A DNA stretch of 64,000 bases from Ophiosphaerella korrae (lineage: Eukaryota > Ascomycota > Dothideomycetes > Pleosporales > Phaeosphaeriaceae): positions 558,001-622,000 of the forward strand of contig JALNQF010000003.1 in NCBI GenBank assembly GCA_028456385.1, written 5' to 3'. The position numbers and the translations under genes were made by a program. The notes under the pieces are model-generated. The model was given only the letters and a program-made list of their open reading frames with translations, did not search any database and was not told the DNA's origin. The first letter of the stretch is position 1, and each line of letters begins with the position of its first letter. Shown piece by piece: positions 21,516 to 32,400 of the stretch.

Positions 21516-22996
21516 ATGTTTAAGAAGCTTCTTAAAAAAAGGCACGAGACAGGCACGGGCGAAACTTCACCATCACACGGCTACGCACCTGGGTTGAACG
21601 CGCCCAACACTCTCAACCAACCGCAACGTCCGTTTTCCCATACGCCTGTTGACTACAGTCGTGAAGGCCCTGAAATCCGTCCAGTGCATTCGCACGGCGT
21701 AAATCCGGTGGAGGGTTGGGGGAGGTCGGGATCTGCTGGTACACCTTCATACTCTGTCAATCCAGTCGAGTATACTCAAAGTCCTGTGCCTCAACAACCC
21801 ACCGGCGTCCAACCAGCATCAACACCATCGTACTCAGTCAATCCTGTCGAGTATACGCAAAGCCTCGTTGAGCATGGTGCACCCAGCGCTCCAGTCGCGT
21901 CATCAGTAGCAAGCCCGTTTCCTGTATCGTATCCAGCCAGTGCCCCGCCACCGCCAGCAGCAGCAGCAGCAGCAGCACAACAAGTCGCGCAGCCCAAAGC
22001 CGTCGCAAATCCCCACAGGTACATTGGATGTGCGCCATGAGCCCCAGAAAGCTGACAGCACCAGACTGAGCCAGCAATACCCTCCCCCAACCAGATACAC
22101 ATACACACTTGACCACCCGGCGCCGCCATCCCCCGATGTAGGCAAAAGGGCATCCTACACCCCCGGCACCAAATACGCATACTACGCCCCAGGAGCTGGC
22201 GGCACACCGGGACAACGACCTGCAATCGAACTCCCCGCAAGCCCCGTGCCGCCCCGCTACGAACTCGGCAACTCGACTCCCCGGTGTCACTCCCTCTGCG
22301 AAACTCCCACCCCCCCATCCTTGCCTCGCCGCGCGCCCCCGCATACCCCTAGCACCGACTGGCCCAGCCCCACAGGCTCCTCCACCACAACCCTCGTCCC
22401 CAGCTCTAGGAGCACCGTGTGCTCGCCGACGTTCCACAGCCCACGGCTAGGCCGCCCCCCAGCGGCGTCCAACAACGGGATAAAAAAGTTCCTCGTGGAG
22501 GTGTACTGCCCGCTCAAAGCGGACGCGAGCGGGACGCGGCGCGAGCAGATTCCGCGCGACGTGCGTGAGTTTCGGGTGGCAAAGGTGGCGCTGATACCGA
22601 TTGTGGCGGGCAAGCGGACGTTTGTGTCTGTGGATGTGGTGTTTGGCGAGGGGGATAGGGCGTATGCGGAGATTGTAGAGAAGCATTTTTCGTGTAGGTG
22701 GATGTCGCAGAATGGTGAGATGTAGGATGGATGCTAATGTGTGGTAGGTTCGTCGAAGACGCAGATGGTCAAGGTTGAGGAGGGGTGGGTGCATGGGGGC
22801 GAGGTGTATATGGTTGGGCCGTTGAATATTGCGTATCGGGATGGGGATCAGTCGGTTGTGTATGTCAAGTTTACATCGAGGGAAGATGGTAAGTGGGCCT
22901 GGTTTTTGGTTTGATGACTTTGCTGACGGCGTGGCAGAGGGGAGGTTTAGGGCGGACTTTTGGGATATGCGGCGGTATGTTGAACAGGACGATTAG
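21516..22996 (+). CDS. Uncharacterised protein with NPVE repeats and a conserved-looking C-terminal domain
   Basis: I do not recognise the family. Four exons (21516-22018, 22065-22714, 22748-22888, 22938-22996) give 450 residues. The N-terminus is basic (MFKKLLKKRHE). It is followed by three copies of an NPVE motif, two of them inside the perfect repeat TPSYSVNPVEYTQS, then a Pro/Ala-rich stretch with an Ala run (codons GCA), and a long Ser/Thr/Pro-rich linker. The C-terminal 145 residues look folded: KKFLVEVYCPLKADASGTRR, REFRVAKVALIPIVAGKRTF, a DGDQSVVYVKFTSRED segment and WDMRRYVEQDD at the end. Introns 1 and 3 are normal (46 and 49 bp). Intron 2 would be only 33 bp, but it is required because it contains an in-frame TAG. 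The architecture suggests a soluble protein with a disordered front and a beta-rich tail. Confidence 0.65.
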
Positions 22997-23128
22997 GCGG
23001 CGGTTGATGGCGGTGATGACGACGACCATGAGAATCATGGGAACAGATGGGGTCGATTGGCGATACCTGATAATCTTTACAAAATGATGATGTTAATCTC
23101 TTGCCTCTTTCGTTCCACAATCGGTAAT

Positions 23129-23833
23129 CTACCACCACCTCGCGCCAAAAATCTTGGGCGCAAGTTTGTTGTCCTTCTTCTCCTCATTCACCAAACTAAT
23201 CCTCTGATGGCCCTTGACGTCAACCGCCAACTCCTGATACACATACTCGTCCATGCTCGGCCTCTTGATCAAATGCACATGCACCACGCCCTGCCCCAGC
23301 GGCCCCTCGACATAAAACCTGAAGCGCAAATGCTCCGTCCCCCACTTATCCGTGTCTGTCGCATCAGCAATAAAACGATGCCGGGCCTGGCGCGCCCACG
23401 AGCCCTCGCCAAAGGCGGCAATCTGGTTGGCCGGGCCGAGCAGCGACTGGCAGCGGGGGTCGGCACGCACAAGTGTGACGGCGCGGTTGAAGTGGGCGGT
23501 TTTGGAGGACGGCGAGAAGACGTCGGAGAAGAGGATGTAGGCTACCCCCGCGGTGGCTAGGATGCCGACAACGACGACGCCCAGGTTGAGGCTCTGCTGT
23601 GTTGTGCGCACTGCTTTCTCGCCGGGCGAGAGGTCGGACCAGCGTATTTGGCCCGTGTCGCCCGTCAGCGTGATGCTCTTGCGCGGCGGCGACGGCGGTG
23701 GGTCGGGAGTCGAGCTGTGCGTGGCCTGGGTAGGGCGGGAGGTGGAGAAGGCAATGCGATGTCGTATGCGCGGCAGCAAGAAGGTTGGTCGGAGGAGAGC
23801 AATTGCTTCGGTAGGCCTATATATGGTAGCCAT
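23129..23833 (-). CDS. TIM21: Mitochondrial import inner membrane translocase subunit Tim21
   Basis: This intronless gene encodes 234 residues. Tim21 is an inner-membrane subunit of the TIM23 presequence translocase; its intermembrane-space domain contacts Tom22 and respiratory supercomplexes. The N-terminus is a typical presequence (residues 1-45: Arg-rich, no acidic residue before Glu9, with FSTSRP near a likely cleavage site). A single membrane helix covers residues 83-103 (NLGVVVVGILATAGVAYILF). The Tim21 domain follows: LFSDVFSPSSKTAHFNRAV, DPRCQSLLG, WGTEHLRFRFYVEGPLGQG and VHVHLIKRPSMDEYVYQELA, ending KIFGARWW. The open frame extends upstream past 23833, but ATG 23833 starts the presequence. 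It is divergent from MSP1 across only 193 bp. Confidence 0.94.
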   Translation of the reverse strand: MATIYRPTEAIALLRPTFLLPRIRHRIAFSTSRPTQATHSSTPDPPPSPPRKSITLTGDTGQIRWSDLSPGEKAVRTTQQSLNLGVVVVGILATAGVAYILFSDVFSPSSKTAHFNRAVTLVRADPRCQSLLGPANQIAAFGEGSWARQARHRFIADATDTDKWGTEHLRFRFYVEGPLGQGVVHVHLIKRPSMDEYVYQELAVDVKGHQRISLVNEEKKDNKLAPKIFGARWW

Positions 23834-24026
23834 TGTTGTTGTCGGTGATGGTGGTGGTGGTGTTGTATATGAAGGAGGTCGGCAGACGCAGAGGTGGGAC
23901 GCAATGCGGCCAAGACCGAGGCTGGTCAGCGGCGGCCGACGTCGTCGTAAGTTTTGAATGGCCAACGCACGCCAGCTGCCAACAACACCCGCCCTCTCCA
24001 CTCCCCCGGCCCTCCCATACAGCCAC
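23834..24026. promoter_or_regulatory. Short bidirectional promoter shared by TIM21 and MSP1
   Basis: The two divergent start codons are 193 bp apart, so both promoters must lie here or overlap the 5' ends. The TIM21 side has a CA/CC-rich stretch on the minus strand (about 23840-23875). No specific factor site was assigned. Confidence 0.6.
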
Positions 24027-25489
24027 ATGGCTTCCAACAAGAAGAGCGGCCTCACGGGCTATTTGCCCGACATCCTCATGGCCGCTGCTGCTGTACGTGC
24101 TGGCCCTCTCCACGCGTCCCGTCTCATGTCACCGCCTCTGTCTTGCTCTAACACTCCATTGCCCTAGCCCTTAATAGCCTATTTCGTGATACGCAACCTC
24201 CTCGCACGCCTCGACCCCGAAGCTCAGCAGAAAGAGGAAGCTCGTGCCAAAGCTTCGGCTGCAAACCGTAAACTCAATGCCATCCTGACCGGCAAGCGGC
24301 GAAAGAGCCGGGGTGGTGACTACGACAGCGACGATGAGAACGACTCGTCAAGTCGACGGCCGCGGATACAGGACCTCAACTTGAATACCTACGAGCAGAC
24401 AATTGCCATGGAGGTGGTTGCGCCCGAGGAGATTCCCGTCTCATTCGAGGGTATGAGTGCCACCACGCATGCTTGCTCTATGCCTTCACGTGCTAATTGC
24501 ATTGCTCAGATATCGGCGGCCTCGACGCCATAATCGAAGAGCTCAAAGAATCCGTCATCTACCCGCTCACCCTGCCACACCTGTACTCACACTCGTCCTC
24601 GCTGCTCAGCGCCCCCAGTGGCGTCCTCCTCTACGGTCCCCCCGGCTGCGGCAAGACCATGCTCGCAAAGGCCCTCGCCCATGAATCTGGCGCCTGCTTC
24701 ATCAACCTGCACATCTCCACCCTGACGGAAAAATGGTACGGCGACTCCAACAAGCTGGTCAATGCCGTCTTCAGCCTCGCCCGCAAGCTGCAGCCTAGCA
24801 TCGTCTTCATCGACGAAATCGACGCCGTCCTCGGCCAACGCCGCTCCGGCGAGCACGAAGCCAGCGGCATGGTCAAGGCTGAGTTCATGACGCACTGGGA
24901 CGGCCTCGCCTCATCCACAGGCTCCTCCCCTCAACGCATCTGCATCCTCGGCGCAACCAACCGCATCCAAGACATCGACGAAGCCATCCTCCGCCGCATG
25001 CCCAAGAAATTCCCCGTCGGCCTGCCCAACGCCTCCCAACGCCACAACATCTTCTCCCTCATCCTACGCGACACCAAGATCGATGCCCCCAAGTTTGACA
25101 TGGACACCCTCGTCCGCGTCTCCGCTGGCATGAGCGGTAGCGACATCAAGGAGGCCTGTCGCGATGCTGCCATGGGGCCCGTGCGCGAGTACATCCGCCG
25201 TAGAAAGGCGGACGGCACCCTGAACAGCAACCGCGCCGTGCACGAGGGATATGTGCGTGGGTTGCGTACACAGGACTTTTTCGGCACCGGCAGGGGTATG
25301 AGGGATGTAGACGACACGGCTGAGGACATGAACAATCGCGTCCGGGGGCGTGTGCACACGACTGAAGAGTCGGACCAGGCGAGCAGCAGCAGCAGCAGTA
25401 GTGGTGCTGAGAGTGTGGACGAGCAATTTCGCGATTCGGCGTATCAGGACGAGAGAGAGCACGAGCGGGAGAGGGAACTGGTGAGATAG
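24027..25489 (+). CDS. MSP1: Msp1/ATAD1-family AAA ATPase of the mitochondrial outer membrane
   Basis: Three exons (24027-24092, 24168-24450, 24510-25489) give 442 residues, with introns of 75 and 59 bp (GCTCTAAC and GCTAATTGC branch sites). Msp1 extracts mislocalised tail-anchored proteins and stalled precursors from the mitochondrial outer membrane and peroxisomes. An N-terminal membrane helix lies at about residues 17-34 and is formed across the first splice (MAAAA joined to PLIAYFVIRNLLARL). After an acidic linker, the AAA core begins at DIGGLDAIIEELKESVIYPL, with Walker A GPPGCGKT (159-166), the pore loop KWYGDSNKL, Walker B SIVFIDEIDAVLGQRR, sensor GATNRIQDIDEAILRRMPKK and the helix SGSDIKEACRDAA. 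The C-terminal tail is longer than in yeast Msp1 (about 360 residues there), with a Ser run and a Glu/Arg-rich end. Confidence 0.94.
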
Positions 25490-28400
25490 TGAGTCGGGTG
25501 TATTTGTGGGATGAGACGTGAACGTTAATCATGGATTGTGAAATGCACTGGACGGAATGCACATATGGGCGGCGTTTATTTGGCGTGGTATGCACATGAC
25601 GGTATTGTATATCATGGATTCGATGTGGGAGTTGTGTTTGGGTTGGTAGATACCCCAATCAAGTTCTATCACTACCTTGGATGTTGCAACTGTTAGTGTT
25701 GTCTATGTATTTCGAGCGTCAGAAGCAGGTTCAGCCTGGAATGAGCTGGTCGCCTGACGTGTTCGGCCTTTGAGAATATTTGTTAGAAGCAAAGAGTGGG
25801 AACCTCTTGGAGGTATGCGCGTGAGTAAGCGTAACAAACCAGGTATCTACTACGATTTGCATATGCAAGCGGTGTAAGGTAGAATGTCAACCCTGTGTTG
25901 TGCTACCTGCTTGGTGCATACATGAGCTGAGACGTGTTAGGAAGATGTGAGCATAGAGCCATTCGCCGGATGTAGATATTTTATTCTTCACAGGTGTGGG
26001 CACGCCTAGTATGCGATTGCGCGTACTTTCCACTAGGGCGTTGGCGGTGTAGACAAGACAACAAGTCCGTTGGGACTTTGCTCTCGGAATATACAGTCGA
26101 TCCACGTAAGTATGACATGGGGCCGGTGTCAGCCCAACATGTCATCTCCCCTTGGTTTCGTACTGTGCCACAGGTGTTGCGACACGTTATTGATAGCTCA
26201 ATGAGGCGGCGAATGACTGTTGGATTTGCGAAGGCATCAAGCTCTGCGGAGAATGTGCGAGTCGGAAGGTCTGTAGGCACATGTCATGGAGTGACATTGC
26301 ATCATCATCTAATGCGCTTTGTTGACTGTCCATCTCTACAATGCGCAACATGTTTCACTCAGTGCACGAATGATGGCCGCGAACAGTGGTTGCATTAGTG
26401 ACGTTGCGTGGGCTGATAGGAAAACGGAACTGCCACTCAGCGGAAGCTGACGGACCTTTTTACCACGTGGTTGGTCGGCGTAGATGTCAACCGCCTGGGT
26501 TGGCCGTGATGACCTGGTGGTCAGTGGGAGGGACCCGAGAGCACCGCATGGAGGCGAATACGGATGTCTGACAGAGTTGAATCTTTGATGGTATGGGGCG
26601 GGGCCAGAAGATACTTTCCGATTTCCAATGACATGCATCTGGGCTTACCAAGTTGTTTCGAAACCTTCCATGGTAATTGTCATGTTTCGAAATGTTTTGT
26701 TTGATTATGATGTATGACTGAACGAGTGCTCGGCCTCTGCTTGTCCGCTGCGTTGGCATCAATGTTTTCGGCGAGTGGGTACGTTGCGGCTGTGGTCAAA
26801 GGGGTGACCCTGGGGAAGTGCTTGGCAAGTTGTGTTGATCGAGACTAGGCTGTCTCATCACGGAAGTGCCTTGACCACGTGGAGAAAAGGATGCAAAAGT
26901 CTGCGGTAGGTTTTCTCCGGCGCTGGCCAGGCCCTGGGATCGCCGGGAATACTAATGCTGTTGAAATTGAAGTTGGTGGAACTTGGGGGGGTAAATGAGA
27001 TATGGAGAAGAGAAGGGAGCATCTCTTGGCAATACATGGGGCAGGGTCCTGAATCGCGAAGCTAACTACCTGCCTAGCTGGTGGAATGATGGGGTGTAGA
27101 ATACGGCATGAACCATGGTTCTCAGGCAAAAGGGCCAAATATAGGGCTGGTCCGCAGAAATCGATGAAGATAGAGAGAGCCATGAAACGCTGTGGTGGTG
27201 GAATGGTACCTGAATAGAGGGAGCTGGAGGCTAGAAGAGGGTCTAGGGCGGCCGAATTGGTGCTGGTCAGGCACAAGAGGGAACGGCGCAGCCGCATCCG
27301 GGTCGCGTGGTCGCGTAGTTCGCTGAAAGCAGCATCGGCAGAGGTCAAACGAAAACAAGGCTGGAACGGGGTGGTGGGCGAGCAGGTAATTACACAGCAG
27401 GTCAGTATTGAAACCAGCCAGTGCAGGAGGGTAAAAGTTAGCACGAGATGAGAAATGAAGGAGTGCAGCCGACTATTGTGCATAGCCAAGAAAGGAAGTC
27501 AAGAACACGACATGGCCCTAGACTTGCACAGGAAGAAGGCAAGAGCATGGTTGCGTCAACAGCAGCCCTGCAACCCTGTGCTGCGCAGCTGCATGGCACA
27601 ACGGGAGGCAGAGGGAGACACAAGACGAAAAGCGGAAGGGGGAGGCACCAACCATGGCGCGATGGAAGATTGAGACAATTAGAAGCATCGTGTTATTTGG
27701 CGGTTGTTATTAGGTATATTGCTAGATTGCAGCGCGGAGAGGCGCGCGGCCAAGTGCCGTGGTGGTGACTGCCCGGCAGGAGCTATTCGGTGCGGTCGCT
27801 GCGGTGGCGGCTGCCGAAATTAATCAAGCCGGGCCAGGGCAGCGTGGCCGCGCCTGCTGCCATGCCTGCTGCCATTGGTGGGACTCGACGAGGGCAGCGC
27901 CAGGATACGCCGTCGCGAATCGTGAACAGGACAAGAGCAGCAGAGACGACGCAACACGCGCTCCAGCTGCTGCAACGAGCCCTAACTGCCATCTGCACGA
28001 GACTGTCCCGTTGCAGGCGTGCGGCTCCAGGCTACGGACAGGAGCAGCTTGCGTCCAGGAATCACAGCCGTATCCGAGGACAGGTTCGATAGACCACTCC
28101 CTGCTAGCGTGTTTGAACGCCGCAGTTGCAAATTAATCCATCTGGCATGCCGCCGAGGCAATCAGATGCTGCCAGATGGGTCCAATTTCTTTCCTTTGGC
28201 TGCCCTCGAGCACGCCGCAACTTGCTGCGCGGTACGCACCATTTACGCCTGGCACTCTTCTGCTGTCCTTGTTGTTGTTGTTGTTGCTGTTGTTGTTGTT
28301 GTTGCTGTTGTTGCTGTTGTTGCTGTTGTTGCTGTTGTTGCTGTTGTTGCTGTTGTTGCTGCTGTCTGCCACTGTCATTCCGCTAGCCTCCCGTGATTCT

Positions 28401-29461
28401 ATTTATGCCACTATCGAATCACCCCAGCGGCGCTGCGGAGCCGTGCCTACGCCTGTTCAAGACAGTCCGTTTCCGCTGCAGGGAGCAGCGTTAGCGACTC
28501 ATCACACCCTCCACGCCTTGCCTGTTCCACCACGCCCCCTGCCTCCCACCGTTTTGGCGCCTGTGCAGTGTGCACACCTGAGTCGCTGACAGCACTGCGG
28601 CCTCTCTTCTTCTCTTCACCACCTCGACACCAGCTCCTGCTGTCCTCGCTCCCACCCCACCGCCGACAACTTCCAACGGAGTGCGCATCCACCTCGTCCC
28701 TAGTGCGCAGCAACCGACCGTGGCTGCCTCGTGGTTTCTCTCTCAACATCTGTTCCCTTCCCAGCCCCAGGCCTGACGCTCTCTTGACCCACGATTCTCC
28801 GAATCACGACCGCTCTTTCGCACGTCCCTGACTGCCGTAATTGCTCCACGCCCTAATCTACCGTTCCATCTCAGCGTTGCCTTCGCTCATTCTTCGCCAA
28901 ACACGATCCTGCTTCAGCTCCCGCTACTTGCAAACAAAGCCCGATTGCCTCGTTCCTGAGCAAGTGTCTTTGTTGCCAACAGCTGCCGCCGTGTGGCAGC
29001 CACGAGACTTCTACGCCTACCCGCCGCCAAGCTACACCCTTTGTTATCACTGTGGCCAAATCTCGGCTGTTGCTTGGGTCTGTGCCAGTCCTGGAGTCTT
29101 GCGCGCAATCTTCTCGGAAACGGTTACTGTCAAACATGACGGCATAGATCAATACGAGCCTACGACTTTTGTGACCACGCCGTATCTGCTGTCTATCTGC
29201 CATCTTTAGCTGTTTCGACAGTCTAGTATGCCGTCCAGCTCGTCATCTCCTACTGTGCGCTTGCTAACAGCGGTCGCAGGTTCATTCTTTATCCACCTTT
29301 GACTTTTGTCAAGTCCACTCGTTTATCCCAGCCCTGACAGTATGCTGAGCCCTCCACCCTCTGTTCCCATGTCTAACCACTGCAGGCTCGCGAATCGTGA
29401 AGGCGTGTTAGAAAGCCTCGAGACTCTTAATTTGACCTAGTGCTTGAAGATAATAGTAAAT
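25490..29461. other. Long non-coding region upstream of MSB2
   Basis: About 4 kb without a convincing gene. Open frames at 26845-27489 (minus) and 27448-28136 (plus) are Cys/Ala/Arg-rich with no family signature and look like chance frames in GC-rich DNA. A TTG/CTG microsatellite lies at 28270-28363. From 28570 to 29440 the plus strand is pyrimidine-rich, like a fungal promoter with a long leader. A branch-like GCTAAC followed by GGTCGCAG at 29264-29280 resembles a 3' splice site and could mark a 5'-UTR intron of MSB2. Confidence 0.5.
28270..28363. repeat. TTG/CTG trinucleotide microsatellite
   Basis: About 31 triplets of TTG with interspersed CTG, later settling into a TTGCTG-TTG nine-base rhythm. 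Its long open frames in all phases are a trivial result of the repeat and are not called as genes. Confidence 0.93.
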
Positions 29462-32400
29462 ATGGCGCCTTCTACAACAGTATGGGCCGCGGCGCTGGTT
29501 CTTGCCAGCTTTTCAGGTTCCGGACCCCTCCTCACTACAGCGGAGGCTATGCCCGCACCTGGCCCAGAGCATACTCAAGGCCGCCCAAGATACTACTTCC
29601 CGCGACACGTCAAGCGACAAATCGTAACCAATTCGACTGCGCCCGCAGCCGCGACATCTTCCTCGTCCTCGAGCACAACCTCTCAGCTTGAATCACGCCA
29701 AGTCGACCTTCCATCCGTGTTGAATCCCGTCTTCAACCCCCGTCCCGATACGCCGGTTGTAACTGTCACTAAGAGTGTGCCTGATGTTACAACGAGCACA
29801 GTGACTTCCATTCAAGAAATCATCGTGACCCCAGTTCCGGACCAGAGTGAACAGCTCTCTGGAACTGGAAACCAACGTCCTTCACCACCCGTGGCTTCTT
29901 CCCCCCCTCCGTCTTCCGACAGGGTTGAGACGGTTTCTTCACCTTCTGCCCCAGAAGTACCATCTCGAGCAAGGCCTTCTCCGGGATCCAGCTCCGGTCT
30001 AACAACTCCAAGCAACGACCGGAACGATGGTTCCTCAAGCCCTGCGCCTGTGGGCTCAACTGCCGGCGTGCCATCAAACATTGTGCGCCCATCACTTTCA
30101 CCAGAGCCAGCCCAGTCATCGAGCGCTGCCCGCGTATCACCACCTGCGCAGAATGTTGGTTCCACTGGACAAATCTCTGTTCCAGTCGTTTTACCGACAT
30201 CTGCAGCTATCCAGAGCTCGGCTCCCGTCATTGAGCGGCCATCACCCTCACCAAGTGCCCCAACTGGAAATTTGCTTTCGTCTCTTCTCGGAGGTGTCGT
30301 AGGCTCTACAGGCATCGTTCCTTCATCGGTTGTTCAGCCTACTCCAGCGCCACAATCTTCAGCACAATCTGACGATCGTGTAAATTCACCCCAGCCATCA
30401 TCGGCCCCTACATCCAGCTTTCTTGGCCCGTTCATCGTCCCTGGTTCAACTGGAGGTGCTCCTTCATCCGTGCTACAGCCAACTTCTTCACAAGCGCCCC
30501 TCGGAGGTCTTCTGTCATCACTCCTCGCTCCCGAGCCGACACCAGTTTCATCTGGAGGTATCCCCAGTCTGCTCCCCACACCCACCCCCGCGTTGCCATC
30601 AAGCCAGCAATCTTTCCTAGCCCAGCCGTCTTCCGGTGGTATTGTCGTTGGGATCACGACGGCACTTGGAACAGGTGCTTCAGCTCCCATGGCATCAAGC
30701 GTGCTTGTCAGCTCTGGTGCTATTCCTACATCCGAAGCTATCCCAACTAGCTCTGGTCTCTTGAATTTGCCCTCTGTCTTGTCATCGATCGTCTCTGAGG
30801 TACCAGGTGTCTTGCCTTCTGGCTCTGCCGGACCCACTGCGCCTGCCACACCATCTCCGGTTGTCACACCATCGGGTGTTCTTCCTCCCGTTGCATCTTC
30901 CTTGCTTTCAGGGGTTTCTACACTTCTGTCATCAGCAGTACCAAGCCTTCCAGGATCTGTAGCTCCCAGCATCGCATCAAGCCTGGTTTCTGAGCTGCCA
31001 ACTGCTTCCACGCCCACCCCGCTTCCTCCTGCGAGCGGTATCGTATCAAGCTTCGTGTCTGCGATCACTCCTAGTGTCGTCCCCTCGCCTTCTGGTGTCG
31101 TCCCCTCGCCTTCTGGTGCCGTCCCCACTCCTTCCGGGACACCCAGTGCTGGAATCACCCCACCCATCCCTAGTGAGACACTATCATCGTCTGCCAGTCC
31201 CATTGTTACATCGCCTGTGCCCAGCACCACACTTTCAGGCGTCGTACCTTCAGGTGTATCTGGAACTAGTGTCTCCTCGGGTGTTGTGCCAACTCCATCA
31301 CCAGCCGGATCCTCCCGCATTCCCGCTTCTGAATCGACTCCGCTTTCAGCACCCCCGAGCAGCGCTACTGTTGTCCCACCTAGCAGTGCAACTGTCCCTC
31401 CAACCGCTTCAAATGCCACTTTGTCGGATCCCCCTACACGCTCGACTCTATCCGCGGTCTCCAGCATCACCGAATCACCGACTATCCCTATCCCGTCCAT
31501 TCCAGTGGTGACCAGCAGGCCATCTGCCGTCAACTCTCAAAAGCCTATTGGATCCGATAGTGCTACTTCCATGACTGTGGGAACAAACATTATCCAAGAG
31601 ACAAGTTCCATCGCTTCGCCTACTGCCACTTCCAGTGGATTGCCGTCCTCTCTACCCAAGTTGATTGCTCCTCCTGGAGGGGTTGTCAGTGATGTTCAAC
31701 CCGATGCCTTCATGGGTCAAGTGTGTTTCAAGTGGCCACTCAATTTTCAGTTCGTCTCCGCCAACGATGGTGGCAGTCAGATTTTCCATTACCTCCCGAA
31801 GGCTATTGCTGATGGCCTTAACATCAGTGTATCCGACGTTCGCAATTATGGTCTGAAGCCACTTGATACTACTCAATATCAGGGATTCATCACCACTCTG
31901 GCGCTCTTCACTATCCCCAAGGATTTGCAAACAAAACTTGCTGCCCAGCTCCGCAACCCTGCCGATGCTTTCTGGCACAACAAAGATCAGACAGTCAATG
32001 ACCTCACATCCTTGATCAACACTGCCTGCCCACTTCCTGCTGGTAAACTTCCGGGTGATAACGGCAGTCCCAACCAGCCGGTGAACCCAGCTTCAACAGG
32101 TACTGGAGCCCCTGATGCCTTGGGAGGCGACGTTGGTGGCAGTCACCCGATCAACGGCTCCGCTGCAGGTATCGCTACAGGAGCCATTGTCGGTGCGATC
32201 GCATATGGCGCTGCCATGTTCTTCGTCGCGCGCAGGTATAGGAACAAGCGCATTGCCCACCAGCGCTCAAGCTCAGTACCAAGTACTGGCAGCCGTATGA
32301 CCTATGGTTCCATTCCTGGCGGTGCTGCCGCTTGGATGCATGGCGCTCGAAACGGTCGGACCACGCCTGGCAGCCGAGGCAGCAGCAGCAGTCAAGGGCG

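Noticed and set aside
26845..27489. 214-codon minus-strand frame with hydrophobic start
   Set aside because: Composition (Cys, Ser, Pro, Leu-rich) changes with no domain; overlapping frames are open on both strands in GC-rich DNA. No recognisable homology.
28126..28589. Long Cys-, Leu- or Asn-rich frames over the microsatellite
   Set aside because: Every phase of a TTG/CTG repeat is open; these are repeat artefacts, not genes.
30334..31533. 399-codon minus-strand frame inside MSB2
   Set aside because: Shadow of the Ser/Thr/Pro-rich mucin coding strand; Glu/Gly/Thr-rich with no domain.
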